A stretch of DNA of 64,000 bases from Triticum aestivum (GCF_018294505.1 NC_057801.1:200574538-200638537), one strand, 5' to 3'. Counted from the first letter of the stretch, positions 22,840-34,423 are shown. Numbers and translations: made by a program. Notes: generated from the sequence alone by a model not told the origin.

Positions 22840-25732
22840 TCACAAATCATACATGTCATTTGAACATAACATTTTCAAGCACTGCGACTCTATTAAACAA
22901 GCGCCCTGCAGGACTTCCCCAAAATAGTGCTCGGCTGGTAATCGGCTCCTGTCCGAATCCCGAGATGCAACGTCGGTGGCCTCCATTTCTGCCCAGTATG
23001 TTTTGACACGGGCGAGAGCCATCCGTGCACCCTCTATGCATGCCGACCGCTTCATCACCTTGATATGCGGCACCGCATCAAGGAACTGCTGCACCAAGCC
23101 AAAATAACTCTTCGGCTCGGGCCTTTTCGGCCACAGATGAGCCACGACATCCTTCATGGCAAGTCCGGACAACCTGTTCAGCTCAGCCCACTCAGCCAAC
23201 CGATCGGGTAACGGAAGTGGATGCTCCGGATTATGGAATTGAGACCAAAAAAGCTCTTCCATTCTGTGATCCTTTTGGCTTCGGAAGTGCACGACTGCGT
23301 CCGCCGCACTCGCCGCCAAATTCAGATAAGCATCCTCCGCACCCCACAACTGGCCCAACTGAGCATACTTCGGGTCCGTGAACTTCCTACGCAGCAGAAA
23401 GGGCTTTCCAGCCGCAATATCCCCGGCCTGACGCAACTCCTCCTTTATAGCCCTCATCACGGAGCGGGCATCCTTGGCTTCGGCGGTGGCCTTCTTTAGG
23501 TCCTCTTGCTCCACTCGGCGTTCTCTTTCAAGAAACTCATAGCGGACGGTAGCATCCTTCAGCTTCACGGCCATTTCGGCCATTTTCTCCCTGCTTCGGT
23601 AGTGAGCAGCCTGTTCGGCTTTTAGCTCTTCGGCCGCCTTCGAGGCAGCCGCATCACTTTTTCTGTCTTGCTCCTTGGCCCGGGCAAGCTCCGCCCGAAG
23701 GTCCTCCATAGCAGCGGCGCCATCTACAACAAGCATACATGTTGTAAGGCACGGGCATCAAGCCCCCTTACAAAGGTGTCCGCGGAGAAGCCACATACCT
23801 TGTGACTCGTCGAGTCGTTTATTGACCAGCGCGATGTCCGCATCCGCAACGTCAAGTTGCCACTTCAGTTCGGCAACTCTATCAGTCCGGCTGGCCACCG
23901 AACGTTCCGCCACCTGAATAGGAAGGGCGACATCTTATAACTGAGATTATGATCCTCGGCATGCTGTCGCTTTTGACAACATACCGAGTCTCAGGGGCTA
24001 CTATCTATACAGGGCGCACTCTATGCGCAAAACTGTCAAAAGGTATATCATTTTTACGTACCTCAAACCCCATCAGTAAACTTCTGACGGCCTCATGCAA
24101 CCCGCTCTCAGTGGATGAAATCCTTTCAATCACCGTACTCATCAATGTACGGTGATCTTCTGAGATAGACGCCCGCCCGAGCAGATCCTTCAGCTCCTCC
24201 GGCCGTACACCAGTTGGTGCCGAACTCTTCGGCCCCGCCGGACTGGGGGAGACCCTCCGCGACGACACCTCAGGGTCGTCTGCCCTGCTCGACAGCGCGG
24301 CAGATGGAGGCGTCTCGCTCTCCATCATCTCCGGACGAAGATCCCCCGAAGATGAGCTCTGCTGAGAAGGGCTGAGATCCGAACTACAAGGTAAAAACTT
24401 TGGTTATCCTTAGAAGTAAAAACAGGGATGTCCCTTATTACAAAACTCCCCTTTCTACTTATGGCTCGCTAGAGGGCTGATTCCCTTGGGGAAATAGTGC
24501 GGTCGGGGCTTCTCCTGGCGCAGGACCCTCCGGTGAAGATTTCTTCCCCTGCTTTGAGGCCTTGGCCTCCGGATCTTCGGAAGCGGTCCTCTTCTCCCCC
24601 TGGAGGGAGGGATTCTCGATCCCCCCTTTTTTGAAAGCCTCTTTAGCGGAGGCGGTAGTTTTCCTGTTTTCCCCTTCGCCCTCTTCTGAAGGCGCAACCT
24701 CCAGCATCTTGACTAACACGGGATCCGACGTGGTCTCAGGGAGGGGGGCCGGACTCCGTATCAGTTTTGCTTTCGCTATCCACTCCTGTTCAAGGGATAG
24801 CTGGTTAAAGGGCAAATCTATGATAAATGGACGGACGGTATGTCCGGACACAGGACTACTTACTTGAGTATCCGATCGATTGCAGCTTAGGCCGGCATCC
24901 TCGATCAAGTCCGGACACATCTCTTGTGATCCGAAGAACAGTTTATACATCTCCACAGGTGTTGCACCCATGAAGTGTTGAAGAGCTTGCGGTCCCTTCG
25001 GATTGAATTCCCATAGGCAGAGGGGGCGACGTTTGCAGGGCAGAAGGCGCCGAATCAGCATGACCTGTGGCACTACAACCAGATTGATCTCCCTCTCTTG
25101 GAGGTCTCGAATGCGGCCCTGCAATAATGGCACGTCCTTGGACGGCCCCCAGTCAAGCCCTTTGTTGACCCATGACGCCAGCCGTTGTGGAGGGCCCAAG
25201 CGAAAGGCAGGCGGCGCCACCCATCTGGTGCCCCTGGGAGCGGTGATGTAGAACCACTCCTGTTGCCACAAACCGAGCTCCTTCTGAAAAGGCCCTCGGG
25301 CCACGGGGCGTCAGCTCTTTTGCTTATAAATGCCCCTCCGCACTCTGCCTGCCGCTCCTCGATCATCTTCGGCTCCACGTTGAAGGTCTTGAGCCACAAT
25401 CCTAAGTGAGGAGTGGTGTGGAGGAAGGCTTCGCATACGACAATGAACGATGAGATGTGGAGGATGGACTCCGGATCCAAGTCAAGGAATTCCAGCCCAT
25501 AATAAAACATGAGCCCTCTCACGAAGGGATCCATCGGGAAGCCTAAACCCCGATGGAAGTGAGACACGAACACCACGCTCTCACCAGGCTCGGGAGTAGG
25601 AATGACTTGCCCTTGGGCGGGCAGCCTGTGTGAAATTTCACCGGTTAGATACCTGGCATCTCTCAGCTTTAGCAAATCTTCCTCCGTGATGGAAGAAGGC
25701 ATCCACCGGCCCTGTAGGTCGGAGCCAGACAT
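22840..25732 (-). pseudogene. Antisense multi-exon gene with Transposase_28-type N-terminal domain and coiled coil
   Basis: Read on the - strand from ATG 25732 (MSGSDLQGRWMPSSITEEDL). The N-terminal ~200 residues match the plant 'putative gypsy type transposon' domain (Pfam Transposase_28): VVFVSHFHRGLGFPMDPF, FYYGLEFLDLDPESI, FEAFLHT-like FIVVCEAFLHT. One frameshift lies near 25305. Predicted introns: 24863-24801 (GTAAGT...CCAG), 24061-23914 (GTACGT...TCAG) and 23798-23724 (GTATGT...GTAG). Exons 24383-24062, 23913-23799 and 23723-22840 join in frame, giving a charged segment, a heptad-like coiled coil (ELARAKEQDRKSDAAASKAA) and a C-terminal domain with MKRSACIEGARMALARVKTY. The connection between 24460 and 24383 is uncertain. 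Its role is unknown; it lies tail-to-tail with gag-protease. Apart from the frameshift it looks well kept. Confidence 0.75.
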
Positions 25733-25837
25733 TGTCGGAGGTCCGAAGCGCCTAAATCTGGAGCCTTGGGTGTTGGAACTAGAGGTGAGGGGCGGATTCG
25801 ATTGGATACTGAAGAAAAGGAACATGCCTTGGTCTCA

Positions 25838-25846
25838 TTATAAAGG
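25838..25846 (-). promoter_or_regulatory. TATA box of the antisense gene
   Basis: CTTTATAAT on the - strand lies about 107 bp upstream of the antisense ATG at 25732; the second antisense gene has a TATA box in a similar place. Confidence 0.5.
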
Positions 25847-26267
25847 GGTTGAATACCAAGAGCCGTCCCCGTAACCGTTTGGGACTCGCCTTCGATGGAG
25901 GGGGCGAGCCAACGGGCACGTTTGGGTTACCCATGTCCATATTGATGAGAATCCCGTAATAGGGGGACACAATCTCTGCTTCGACAAGACGTGCCAAGGA
26001 AACCGCTTCGCTAAACGCGCTGAGGTGGAACAATAAAAACGATTCGAGTAAAGGCTTGGCCGTGGTGTGACGTCACGCCACGAAATACGTCAGCAGATTG
26101 AACTTGTGTAAATATTATTCTCTCTACGGTGGTATGTGGAATTTATTTTGCAAAGCCGGACACTATCCTGGTGTTCACAAATCTTCTATGAATTATTCGG
26201 AGGAAGAACCCTCCTTGCAATGCCGAAGACAATATGCGCGCCGGACTCGTCATCATTGAAGCCTGGT

Positions 26268-26278
26268 TCAGGGGCTAC
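26268..26278 (+). other. Polypurine tract of nested Gypsy element
   Basis: TCAGGGGCTAC directly abuts the 3' LTR start TGAGGGAGTCC at 26279. Confidence 0.6.
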
Positions 26279-26751
26279 TGAGGGAGTCCTGGACTAGGGG
26301 GTGTCTGGAGAGCCGAACTATCATCATTGGCCGGACTCCAAGACTATGAAGATACAAGATTGAAGACCTCGTCCCGTGTCCGGATGGGACTTTCCTTGGC
26401 GTGGAAGGCAAGCTTGGCGATACGGATGTGTAGATCTCCTACCATTGTAACCGACTCTGTGTAACCCTAGCCCTCTCCGGTGTCTATATAAACCGGAGGG
26501 TTTTAGTCCATAGGATGAACAACAATCATACCATAGGCTAGCTTCTAGGGTTTAGCCTCCTTGATCTCATGGTAGATCTACTCTTGTACTACCCATATGA
26601 TTAATATCAATCAAGCAGGAGTAGGGTTTTACCTCCATCGAGAGGGCCCGAACCTGGGTAAAAACATCGTGTCCCTTGTCTCCTGTTACCATCCGCCTAG
26701 ACGCACAGTTCGGGACCCCCTACCCGAGATCCGCCGGTTTTGACACCGACA
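26279..26751 (+). repeat. 3' LTR of nested Gypsy element
   Basis: 473 bp from TGAGGGAGTCCTGGACT to TTTTGACACCGACA, with the TATA box at 26485-26492. It is about 97% identical by hand count to 18140-18612. Confidence 0.94.
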
Positions 26752-26756
26752 GAGAC
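26752..26756. repeat. Target site duplication GAGAC, right copy
   Basis: Matches 18135-18139; the surrounding LTR sequence resumes immediately afterwards (CATCTTCATCCTACGCCTCC). Confidence 0.9.
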
Positions 26757-26888
26757 CATCTTCATCCTACGCCTCCACAGATTGATAAACCTTAGGTCAT
26801 CCACTTGAGGGAAGTTTGCTACTGTCCTACAAAACTCTGCACTTGGAGGCCCAACAATGTCCACCAGGATAAAGTTGCGTAATAGACA
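26752..26888 (+). repeat. Remainder of the + oriented Athila-lineage LTR
   Basis: It continues 16600-18139 and ends GTTGCGTAATAGACA. The equivalent end in the reverse LTR is at 31488. A few bases of the primer-proximal spacer (TTAAGCTATTTTCTGAGC) follow, then orientation switches. Confidence 0.8.
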
Positions 26889-26904
26889 TTAAGCTATTTT
26901 CTGA

Positions 26905-26918
26905 GCATCCCCAAGCTT
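26905..26918 (-). other. Polypurine tract (reverse) at the inversion junction
   Basis: GCATCCCCAAGCTT is the reverse complement of AAGCTTGGGGATGC, the same tract that abuts the LTR at 40806-40820; here it abuts an LTR of the wrong orientation. Confidence 0.6.
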
Positions 26919-28630
26919 AATTCCTGCTCATCCTCAAGTAGGTAAATGATAAAAGCAGATTTTTTTATGTGGAATGCTATCTGGTGCACAAGTTTGATCA
27001 ATGATAAATTCAATCACTTTTTCTAGCATTATTATATATCATAACAGTAGCTCATCTCAAAAACTTCTCATGATCAAGTAACAAGCTATTCACATGTTAA
27101 AGCATAGACCATAAACTTTCTTGAAAACTAACAAACTATGTTCTTAGTCATCAAACAATTGCAATTCATCTTATTTTCAAGAAGGGTCTATATAAGAGCT
27201 TTGATTTAGCAAATCCCACATACTCAACTATCATATAGTCTTCCACGATTGCTACAACTCAAAGCATATTTTTAGAACAAATAGCATCTATTGAACACGG
27301 AGAAAGATAGGGGCTTAATGTTTTGCCTCCCAACTTATTTATCATATAGATAATTGTCAACAATAATAATTCATGATCAAATATATTTGAATGGACATAT
27401 ATTCATAGATCTCTCCCCATCACATGATGCTTGCCAACTAAAGAGTAGGTTGGAATGAGAAGGAATACTACTGACTCTTGCATAAAAGTAAAAGATAGGC
27501 CCTTTGCAGAGGGAGGCGGGGATTTGCAGAGGTGCCAGAGCTCGAAGCTTCTAAAATAGAGATGAAAATAATTTTCAGAGGTATGCTTTCGTTGTCAACA
27601 TAACAACCAAGAGTTCCCAATATCTTCCATACTAGATACATTATTGGCGGTTCCCAAACAGAATGGTAAAGTTTTTACTCCCCCACCACCAACAAGCACA
27701 TTCAACGGCTGGTCCGAAACATAGGGTACCGTCCAACTATCAATAATCCTGGGGGAGTTTTGTTTAATTATTTGTGATTTCGTTTTTGATATTTTGATCA
27801 TAGGACTGGGCATCCCAATTACCAACCACTCTCTCGTGAATGATAAGTGAATAAACACTCATCATGAGAATAACCCACCTAGCATGGAAGATACTGACAG
27901 CCCCTAGTCGCTACATGAGCGATTCAGGCATACAAAACAGATTATTATTTGAAGGTTTAGAGTTTGGCACATGCAAATTTACTTGGAACGATAGGTAAAT
28001 ACCGCATATAGGTAGATATGGCGGACACTCATGGAAGAAACTTGGTTCAAGGATTTTGGATGCACAAGCAATATTTCCTCTTAGTACAGATATTTTGGCT
28101 ACCAAAAGATTCTAAAAAGCAAGCATCACACGTTGGCGGATCCATAACAATATAACTTCTATACAAATATACCCAAACATAACTCATTAAGTTGTCTTCC
28201 TTGTCCAACTTCAACTAATTTGATCGAGTTTGAAAATATTTAATGGGGTTCACAATCATAGAAGATGTCCAAGATAGTATATTTATATGTGAAATCTCTC
28301 TTCCTTCAATATTGTTTCATAAATTGTTCAAGTGACAAATACTATGTTTGCTAACTTTCAATAAATTTACCACCTCTACTTCTTATATGTGAAGTCATTA
28401 CTCCCCATGGTATAAGCATATGAAATATATATAAATTCAGATTTATGATATTCAATTCATTCAACCATTTACTCATGGGATATAAGTGAAGCACGACAGT
28501 AAATGACAAACTACTCCAAAAATATAAAAGTGAAGATCAATGAGTAGTCAAATTATTATTTAGCTACGTGAGGACTTTCTCTCATTTAAGTATTTCAGGT
28601 CTTAAGTACTTTATTCAAACAACAAGCGAA

Positions 28631-30060
28631 ACCTAATAAAATAAAATGACATTGCAAGGATAGCACATATCATGTGAAGAAGCAAAAACTTAGGCTCAAC
28701 CAAAACTAACCGATAGTTGTTGAAGAAGAAAGGTGGGATACCAACCGGGGCATCCCCAACCTTAGATGCATGAGACTTATTGAAATATTAATTAGGGATG
28801 CCATGGACATCCCCAAGCTTGAGCTCTTGGTTCTTCTTAATTCCCCTCATATCACGGTTTCCCTTATTCTTAAAAACTTCATCCGCACAAAACTCAACAA
28901 GAACTCGTGAGATAAGTTAGTATAAATTAATGCAAAACTGTATCATTCTCTACTGTAGAAAATCACTAAAATTATTATTTGATATTTCCTACTAAATGCC
29001 TCTGCATATTTAATACTCTTATCCTCAAATAGAATCGTTAAACAAGCAAACATATGCAAACAATGCAAACATAACAACAATCTGTCAAAACACAACAGTC
29101 TGTAAAGAATGCAAAAGGAATCATACTTCCCTAACTCCAAAAATTCTGAAAAATTACCACACTGTAGAAATTTTTTTGTTACTCATTGTGTAAAAATTTC
29201 AATATTTTATCATGTTCTTACTATTCACCAATATTCAAAACATAACATCAAACTTTCTGCTTTCAAACAGCAACATATAGACTTGCAAAATAAGCATGGT
29301 AAAGGCTATACTTGACACTTTTATTGAACTAAAAGATACAGAACCTTATCCTAAATAACAGAAAGAAAATCTAAACAAAATAAAATGACGCTCCAAGAAA
29401 AACACATATCATGTGGTGAATAAAAATATAGCCTCAAGTAAAGTTACCGATGAACGAAGACGAAAGAGGGGATGCCATCCGGGGCATCCCCAAGCTTAGT
29501 TGCTTGGTTGTCCTTTAATATTACCTTGGGGTGCCTTGGGAATCCCCAAGCTTGGGCTCTTTCCACTCCTTGTTCCTTAGTCCATCAAAACTTCACCCAA
29601 AACTTGAAAACTTCACAACACAAAACTCAACAGAAAATCTTATGAGATCCGTTAGTATAAGAAAGCAAATCACCACTTAGGTACTGTTGTGAACTCATTC
29701 TAAATTCATATTGGTGTTATATCTACTGTATACCAACTTCTCCATGGTTCATACCCTCCAATACTACTCATAGAATCATCAAAATAAGCAAACAACACAT
29801 AGAAAACAAAATCTGTTTAAAATAGAACAGTCTGTAGCAATTTGGAAACTTCGTATACTTCTGTAACTCCAAAAATTCTGAAAAATTAGGACAATGTAGG
29901 GAATTTGTATATCAATCATATGTAAAATATTTATATCAAAAGCATATTCCACTGAAGTTTCGAAATTCCTGGACTGAGAGCAAAAGTTTCCGTTTTTGCA
30001 CAGAATTAAGTTAACTATCACCATACTATCCCAAAGGCTTTACTTGGCACTTTATTGAAG
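28631..30060 (-). repeat. Two imperfect tandem copies of a ~740-bp noncoding module
   Basis: 28631-29344 and 29371-30060 share, in order, the phrases AATAAAATGAC, CACATATCATGTG, GGCATCCCCAA, CAAAACTCAACA, CAAAATAAGCAAA-type runs, CTCCAAAAATTCTGAAAAATTA and TTTATTGAA. A single related copy is at about 42841-43515 in the other element. Each contains paired ATCCCCAAGCTT motifs that can form hairpins. Confidence 0.7.
29468..29491. other. Perfect hairpin made of polypurine-tract-like arms
   Basis: GGGGATGCC, a 6-nt loop ATCCGG, then GGCATCCCC. The homologous site 42921-42944 has the same arms and a different loop (TTCCGT). Confidence 0.8.
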
Positions 30061-30198
30061 CAAAAGCTATAAAACATGACTATACAGTATCCTAATCATG
30101 TTAACACACCAAAACAGTAAGGATAAATATTGGGCTGTCTCCCAACAAGCGCTTTTCTTTAATTTCTTTTTAGCTAGGCATGATGATGTCAATGATGC

Positions 30199-31156
30199 TC
30201 ACATGAAAGATAAGAATTGAAACACAAAGAGAGCATCATGAAGAATATGACTAGCACATTTAAGTCTAACCCACTTCCTATGCCTAGGGATTTTGTGAGC
30301 AAACAACTTATGGGAACAAGAATCAACTAGCATAGGAAGGCAAAACAAGCATAAGTTCAAAACTTTCAACAAATAGAGAGGAAACTTGATATTATTGCAA
30401 TTCCTACAAGCATATATTCCTCCCTCATAATAATTTTTAGTAGCATCATTAATGAATTCAACAATATAACCATCACATAAAGGATTTTTTTCATTATTCA
30501 CAAGCATAGAAATTGTATTACTCTCCACATAAGCAAATTTCTTCTCATGAATAGTAGTGGGAGCAAGCCCAACAAAATAACTATCATGTGAGGCATAATC
30601 CAATTGAAAATTAAAATCAAGATGTCAAGTTTCATGGTTATCATTATTCTTTATAGCATACATGTCATCACAATAATCATCATAGATAGCAAATTTGTTC
30701 TCATAATCATCCTGAAATAGTGGAATCATCACTAAATAAAGTCAAGAGGTCTCCAAATCCCTTTCGTAATTATCACAATAAGATTCAACACCATCCAAAA
30801 TAGTGGGATGATTACTTCCTAAAGTTGACACTCTTCCAAATCCACTTTCATCAATATAATCATCATAAATAGGAGGCATACTTTCATCATAATAAATACT
30901 CATCAAAACTTGGGGGACTAAAAATATCATATTCATCAAACATAGCATCCCCAAGCTTGTGGCTTTGCATATCTTTATCGTCATGGATATTCAAAGAATT
31001 CAAACTAACTACATTGCAATCATGCTCATCATTCAAAAATTTAGTGCCAAACATTTTATTGCATTCTTCTTCTAGTAACTGAGCACAATTTTCAGAATCC
31101 TTATTTTCACAAAAGATATTAAAAAGATGAAGCATATGAGGCAACCTCCATTCCAT
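30199..31156 (-). pseudogene. Unknown ORF of non-autonomous Athila-lineage elements, broken copy
   Basis: On the - strand an ATG at 31156 starts MEWRLPHMLHLFNIF and the frame runs through EHDCNVVSLNSLNIHDDKDM and SHKLGDAMF to a stop at 30887. Related pieces continue in other frames (ESGFGRVSTLGSN near 30830) to a C-terminal block at 30603-30199 with LFAHKIPRHRKWVRLKCAS and DALFVFQFLSFM. The C-terminal block matches LFAYKMPMHRKYVRLKRVC and DALFVLQFLSFM of the intact copy at 43655-44482. At least two frameshifts separate the parts. I do not recognise the family. There is a hydrophobic stretch before the basic HRKWVRLK motif. Confidence 0.65.
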
Positions 31157-31189
31157 TTTTTTGTAGTTTTCTTTTATAGACTAAACTAG

Positions 31190-31475
31190 TGATAAAACAA
31201 GAAACTAAAAGATTCGATTGCAAGATCTAAAGATATACCTTCAAGCACTAACCTCCGTGGCAACAATGCCTGAAAAGAGCTTCGTTGACGGGTTGTGAGT
31301 GCCGCTTACCTAGCCTCCCCAACAATGGTGCTAGAAAAGAACTTCATATAGATAAAGAATTTGATGCAACTTCACTTCATTTTTTGTAGTTTTTATTTAT
31401 AAACCAAACTAGTGAATAAAACAAGAAACTAAAATAATATACCTTCAAACACTCACCTCCCCGGCAATGGCGCTA
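31190..31475 (-). repeat. Repeated leader/primer-site motif
   Basis: Three primer-site-like sequences lie in a row: CCTCCGTGGCAACAATGCC (about 31253), CCTCCCCAACAATGGTGC (about 31311) and the true one at 31457. The phrase ACAAGAAACTAAAA plus ATACCTTCAA precedes both the first and the third. Confidence 0.6.
31459..31475 (-). other. Primer binding site (tRNA-Asp type), reverse
   Basis: CCCCGGCAATGGCGCTA is the reverse of a tRNA-Asp-type primer site with two changes, 12 bp from the LTR end at 31488. Confidence 0.8.
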
Positions 31476-31487
31476 GAGATAGCTTGA

Positions 31488-32420
31488 TGTCTACTACACA
31501 ACTTTATTCTTGGAGACTTGGTTGGCCCTCCAAGCATAAAGTTTCGTAGGATAGTAGAAAGTTTCCCTGAAGTTGATGACCTAAGATTTATCAATCTATG
31601 GGAGGTGTAGCATGAAGGTGGTTCTCTCTCAAGCAATCCTGCAAAAAAATACAAGAAGTCTCTTGTGTCCCCAACACACCCAATACAATTGTCTGTTGTA
31701 TAGGTGCACTAGTTCAGCGAAAGGATAATGATAGATGTGTAATATGGATGGTAGAAATAGGTTTTTGTAATCTAAATGGATAAAAAACAGCAATGTAGCA
31801 AGCAACAAAAATAGCAAAAAACGGTGTCTCAATGCTAGGAAATAAGGCCCAGGGTTCATACTTTCGCTAGTGCTATCTATCAACATCATTGACATAATTG
31901 CATTACATGATAATCCCTCAAAGTGCAGCAAAGAATCACTCCAAACTTTCTATTTCTATTGTGTAGGTAGCAAACCACCTCAAAGTTGTGTTTCCAATCA
32001 ATCTATTGGATCACTCCCAAAGTGTCATCGATAGCCCTGGAAATCATACTACGACAACACCATATGATACATATCATTCAACTCTTATGTCACCTAGATT
32101 ACCCCAATGTCACCACGTGTATCCACGAGTTATACATGCATCAAGTGATTTCAAATTCAAAATATTCAATCCAACATAAAGAGACCTAAAAGAGAAAGAC
32201 TCAATTCACCACAAAAATCAGAGAGAGAGGTGAATATCATGTGATCCAGCTTTTTTAACAAAGCTCATGATACATCAAGATCGGAATCCATCAAGAACAT
32301 GGGAGAGAGAGAGAGATAAAACACAAGGTTACTAGTACATACCCTCAGCCCCGAGGATGAACTATTCGCACATCACCATGGAGGCAGCGACGGTGATAAA
32401 GATGGCCTCCCCAATGGTTT
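31488..32420 (-). repeat. Athila-lineage 5' LTR in - orientation, truncated
   Basis: Read on the - strand it ends GTTGTGTAGTAGACA at 31488 and matches the + LTR (16930-18139 plus 26757-26888) at moderate similarity. The distal LTR start is missing, cut by the DNA transposon at 32421. Confidence 0.8.
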
Positions 32421-32884
32421 CACTAAAAAAAATGCACTTCCGTGATGATACGTGTTTGTCACAGTAGGTCACATTTTTTGTCATGCATGTACATCCATGA
32501 CGATTTTATGAAAGAATCAAGATAGTCATACTTGTGATGTCGTAGAAGTGTTCCATGACAATACCAAAAAATTTCATCATGGAAGTGTCCACTTAAATGA
32601 TGATAAATGGCATGTCATAGAAGTGTTTTCATCAAGGGTAACCGACACGTGGCATCCACCATAATGGGCCACCGTTAAGCTATCGGGTTCCGGTTTGGAT
32701 CCGATAACCCGTTAACAGCCCCGACCAATGGGGATTTTCCACGTGTAAAATTCTCATTCACTGGAGGATCCACATGTTAGCTCAGCGTTGGGACAGATGT
32801 CATCCACTCATAGTACGGGAGGCTCCTATGATACGTTGGCACATGGCAAGGCCCAATAGTGGCCCATTCTGGTGAAAAAGACTG

Positions 32885-33800
32885 GCCTAGTAAAAATTAG
32901 CAGGTCGGCGCATATAAGGCCTACTTGTGTCAGGTCCATTTAAGCCCATGACCCATACAAGATGTGCCAATTCGGCCCGTCAATGGCCCATTAACGATTT
33001 GACACCATTGCAGCCCATCGTAAGTTCAAGCCCATTAACAACCCGCTATATATTTGGGCTCAATATCAGTTCTGTGTGGTTTCGGCCAATTAACTGCCCA
33101 TTCAAGGGATGGGCCAATTTTCAGGATGTACGTCTCTCGGCCTTTTAGCGACCCATTTAAGTGTTGGGCCAATTTCTGGCCCGGTGTGTCTTTCAGCCTG
33201 TTAACGGCCCATAAATGAGTTGGGCCATTTGCAGTTGGACCTGAGTTTTGGCCTTTTAACGGCCCATGCTCTTCATGGTCCAATACCAGCCTGGTTTCTC
33301 TTTCGGCCTGCTAAAGGCCCACAACCCAGTTGGGCCATATACAGTATGACCTGACTTTTGGCCTCTTAGCGGCCCATGCTCTTCATGGTCCAGTACGAGC
33401 CCACTTTCTCTTTCGATCTGCTAAAGGCCACAGTATAGTTGGGCCATATGTAGCTCGACCTTAGTATTGGCCTATTAATGGCCCGTGAAATCAAATGGGC
33501 CCACCTGCTGCCTGCTATGTCAGCCTGTTAACGACCCGGGAGGTAACAGGGTCAAGCATTAACTGTCGGCTTGTTTCAATTATAGCGACTCAATGGAGCT
33601 TTCGGCCTAGTCACAACCCATTAACTTAATGGGCCCACTAAAGTTCGAACATGTCTGTAGGCCCAATTAGATAATTTGAGCCCATTACGATGAGCAATTA
33701 TGCACAGGACCAAAACCGATCAATCAAAGGCCTATGAGAATTTTGGCCCCTGCGAGCCCATTAGTGAAGTCCATTAAGGGCAGTGGGCTACTTCCTTCAT
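32885..33800. repeat. GGCCCATTAAC-type imperfect tandem repeats
   Basis: Units of about 110-130 bp contain GGCCCAT, TTGGGCC, TTTCGGCCT and GTTAACGGCCCAT in the same order and recur about seven times with drift. They lie near the left terminus, where CACTA elements carry subterminal repeats. Confidence 0.7.
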
Positions 33801-33999
33801 ATAGGGCCCATGACTGTTCGTGCTAACTAATAATTTCACTGATTTTTAGCTTCCTAGTGTCCAGTTAGCTGGAATGTGAGGGTCGCTAAGCAAAGGTACG
33901 ACATACAAGGAAGAACGTTGCACATCCAGCATATATTACAGGAAATTACATCCACTGGGCAATCAAAGATTGATGCCAGTGCAAATAAATGAACAGAAC

Positions 34000-34332
34000 C
34001 TAACGATCTACAATATCACAATCTGCAACCTCAGCGCGGATGACGCCCATAAGCATGTGAGCAAGTTCTTCCTTCTTTGCTACACTATCTCTGAAAACAT
34101 TGATCGGTTGTTGTTGCGCAAGAATGTGCACCTCTGATTCCTCCACGATTTCCATCATTGCTTCAGCCAGTAATTGGTTCACAAACATACATTTTTTCCA
34201 TTGCATTCGAGACAGAGGAAACTGAATAGATTCAGATGACAATTTTGGTAGGCTTGTATTATTGAATGTGGGGAGTGTCTCGACCACTTCATCATAACAT
34301 AAATTAGGAGGGGAACCAAATAGATTAATCAA
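34000..34332 (-). pseudogene. Possible last exon of a transposon-internal gene
   Basis: The - strand frame of 110 codons reads MINLFGSPPNLCYDEVVETL, MQWKKCMFVNQLLAEAMMEI and ends VADCDIVDR. It looks like real coding sequence (a balanced composition and an amphipathic stretch KKCMFVNQLLAEAMMEIVEE), but I do not recognise a family. GC-rich open frames at 36840-37726 on the same strand could be its 5' exons, by analogy with CACTA genes. No splice model was established. Confidence 0.35.
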
Positions 34333-34423
34333 GAGTTATTGCCATATTACCTAGCCTAGATTTATTGGAAAGAAACAATGGCGTTGCCTTGTTGTTTTTA
34401 GAGTTTGTCTTCTTAGCTTCAGC

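Larger units (their letters stand above)
18140..26751 (+). mobile_element. Complete nested Tat-lineage-like Gypsy element, non-autonomous (8.6 kb)
   Basis: Two 473-bp LTRs (18140-18612 and 26279-26751), exact GAGAC target duplications and restored continuity of the surrounding LTR prove a single insertion event. The sense strand carries only gag and protease (18639-21698). The - strand carries a multi-exon antisense gene (25732-22840). Reverse transcriptase, RNase H and integrase are absent, so mobility would need a helper. I count about 14 differences between the LTRs (near 3%). The antisense gene and LTR style point to the Tat (RIRE2/Grande-like) branch. I cannot assign the TREP family name. 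Confidence 0.92.
26889..31487 (-). mobile_element. Internal domain of a non-autonomous Athila-lineage element, reverse orientation
   Basis: Read on the - strand, it runs from a primer site (31475-31459) through a broken ORF (31156-30199) and noncoding repeats to polypurine-like sequence at 26918-26905. The same organisation is found in 40806-44735. The left neighbour is an LTR in the opposite (+) orientation, so an inversion lies at about 26900-26905. No gag or pol was found. The stretch 26919-28600 is A/T-rich and shows no supported gene. Confidence 0.7.
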
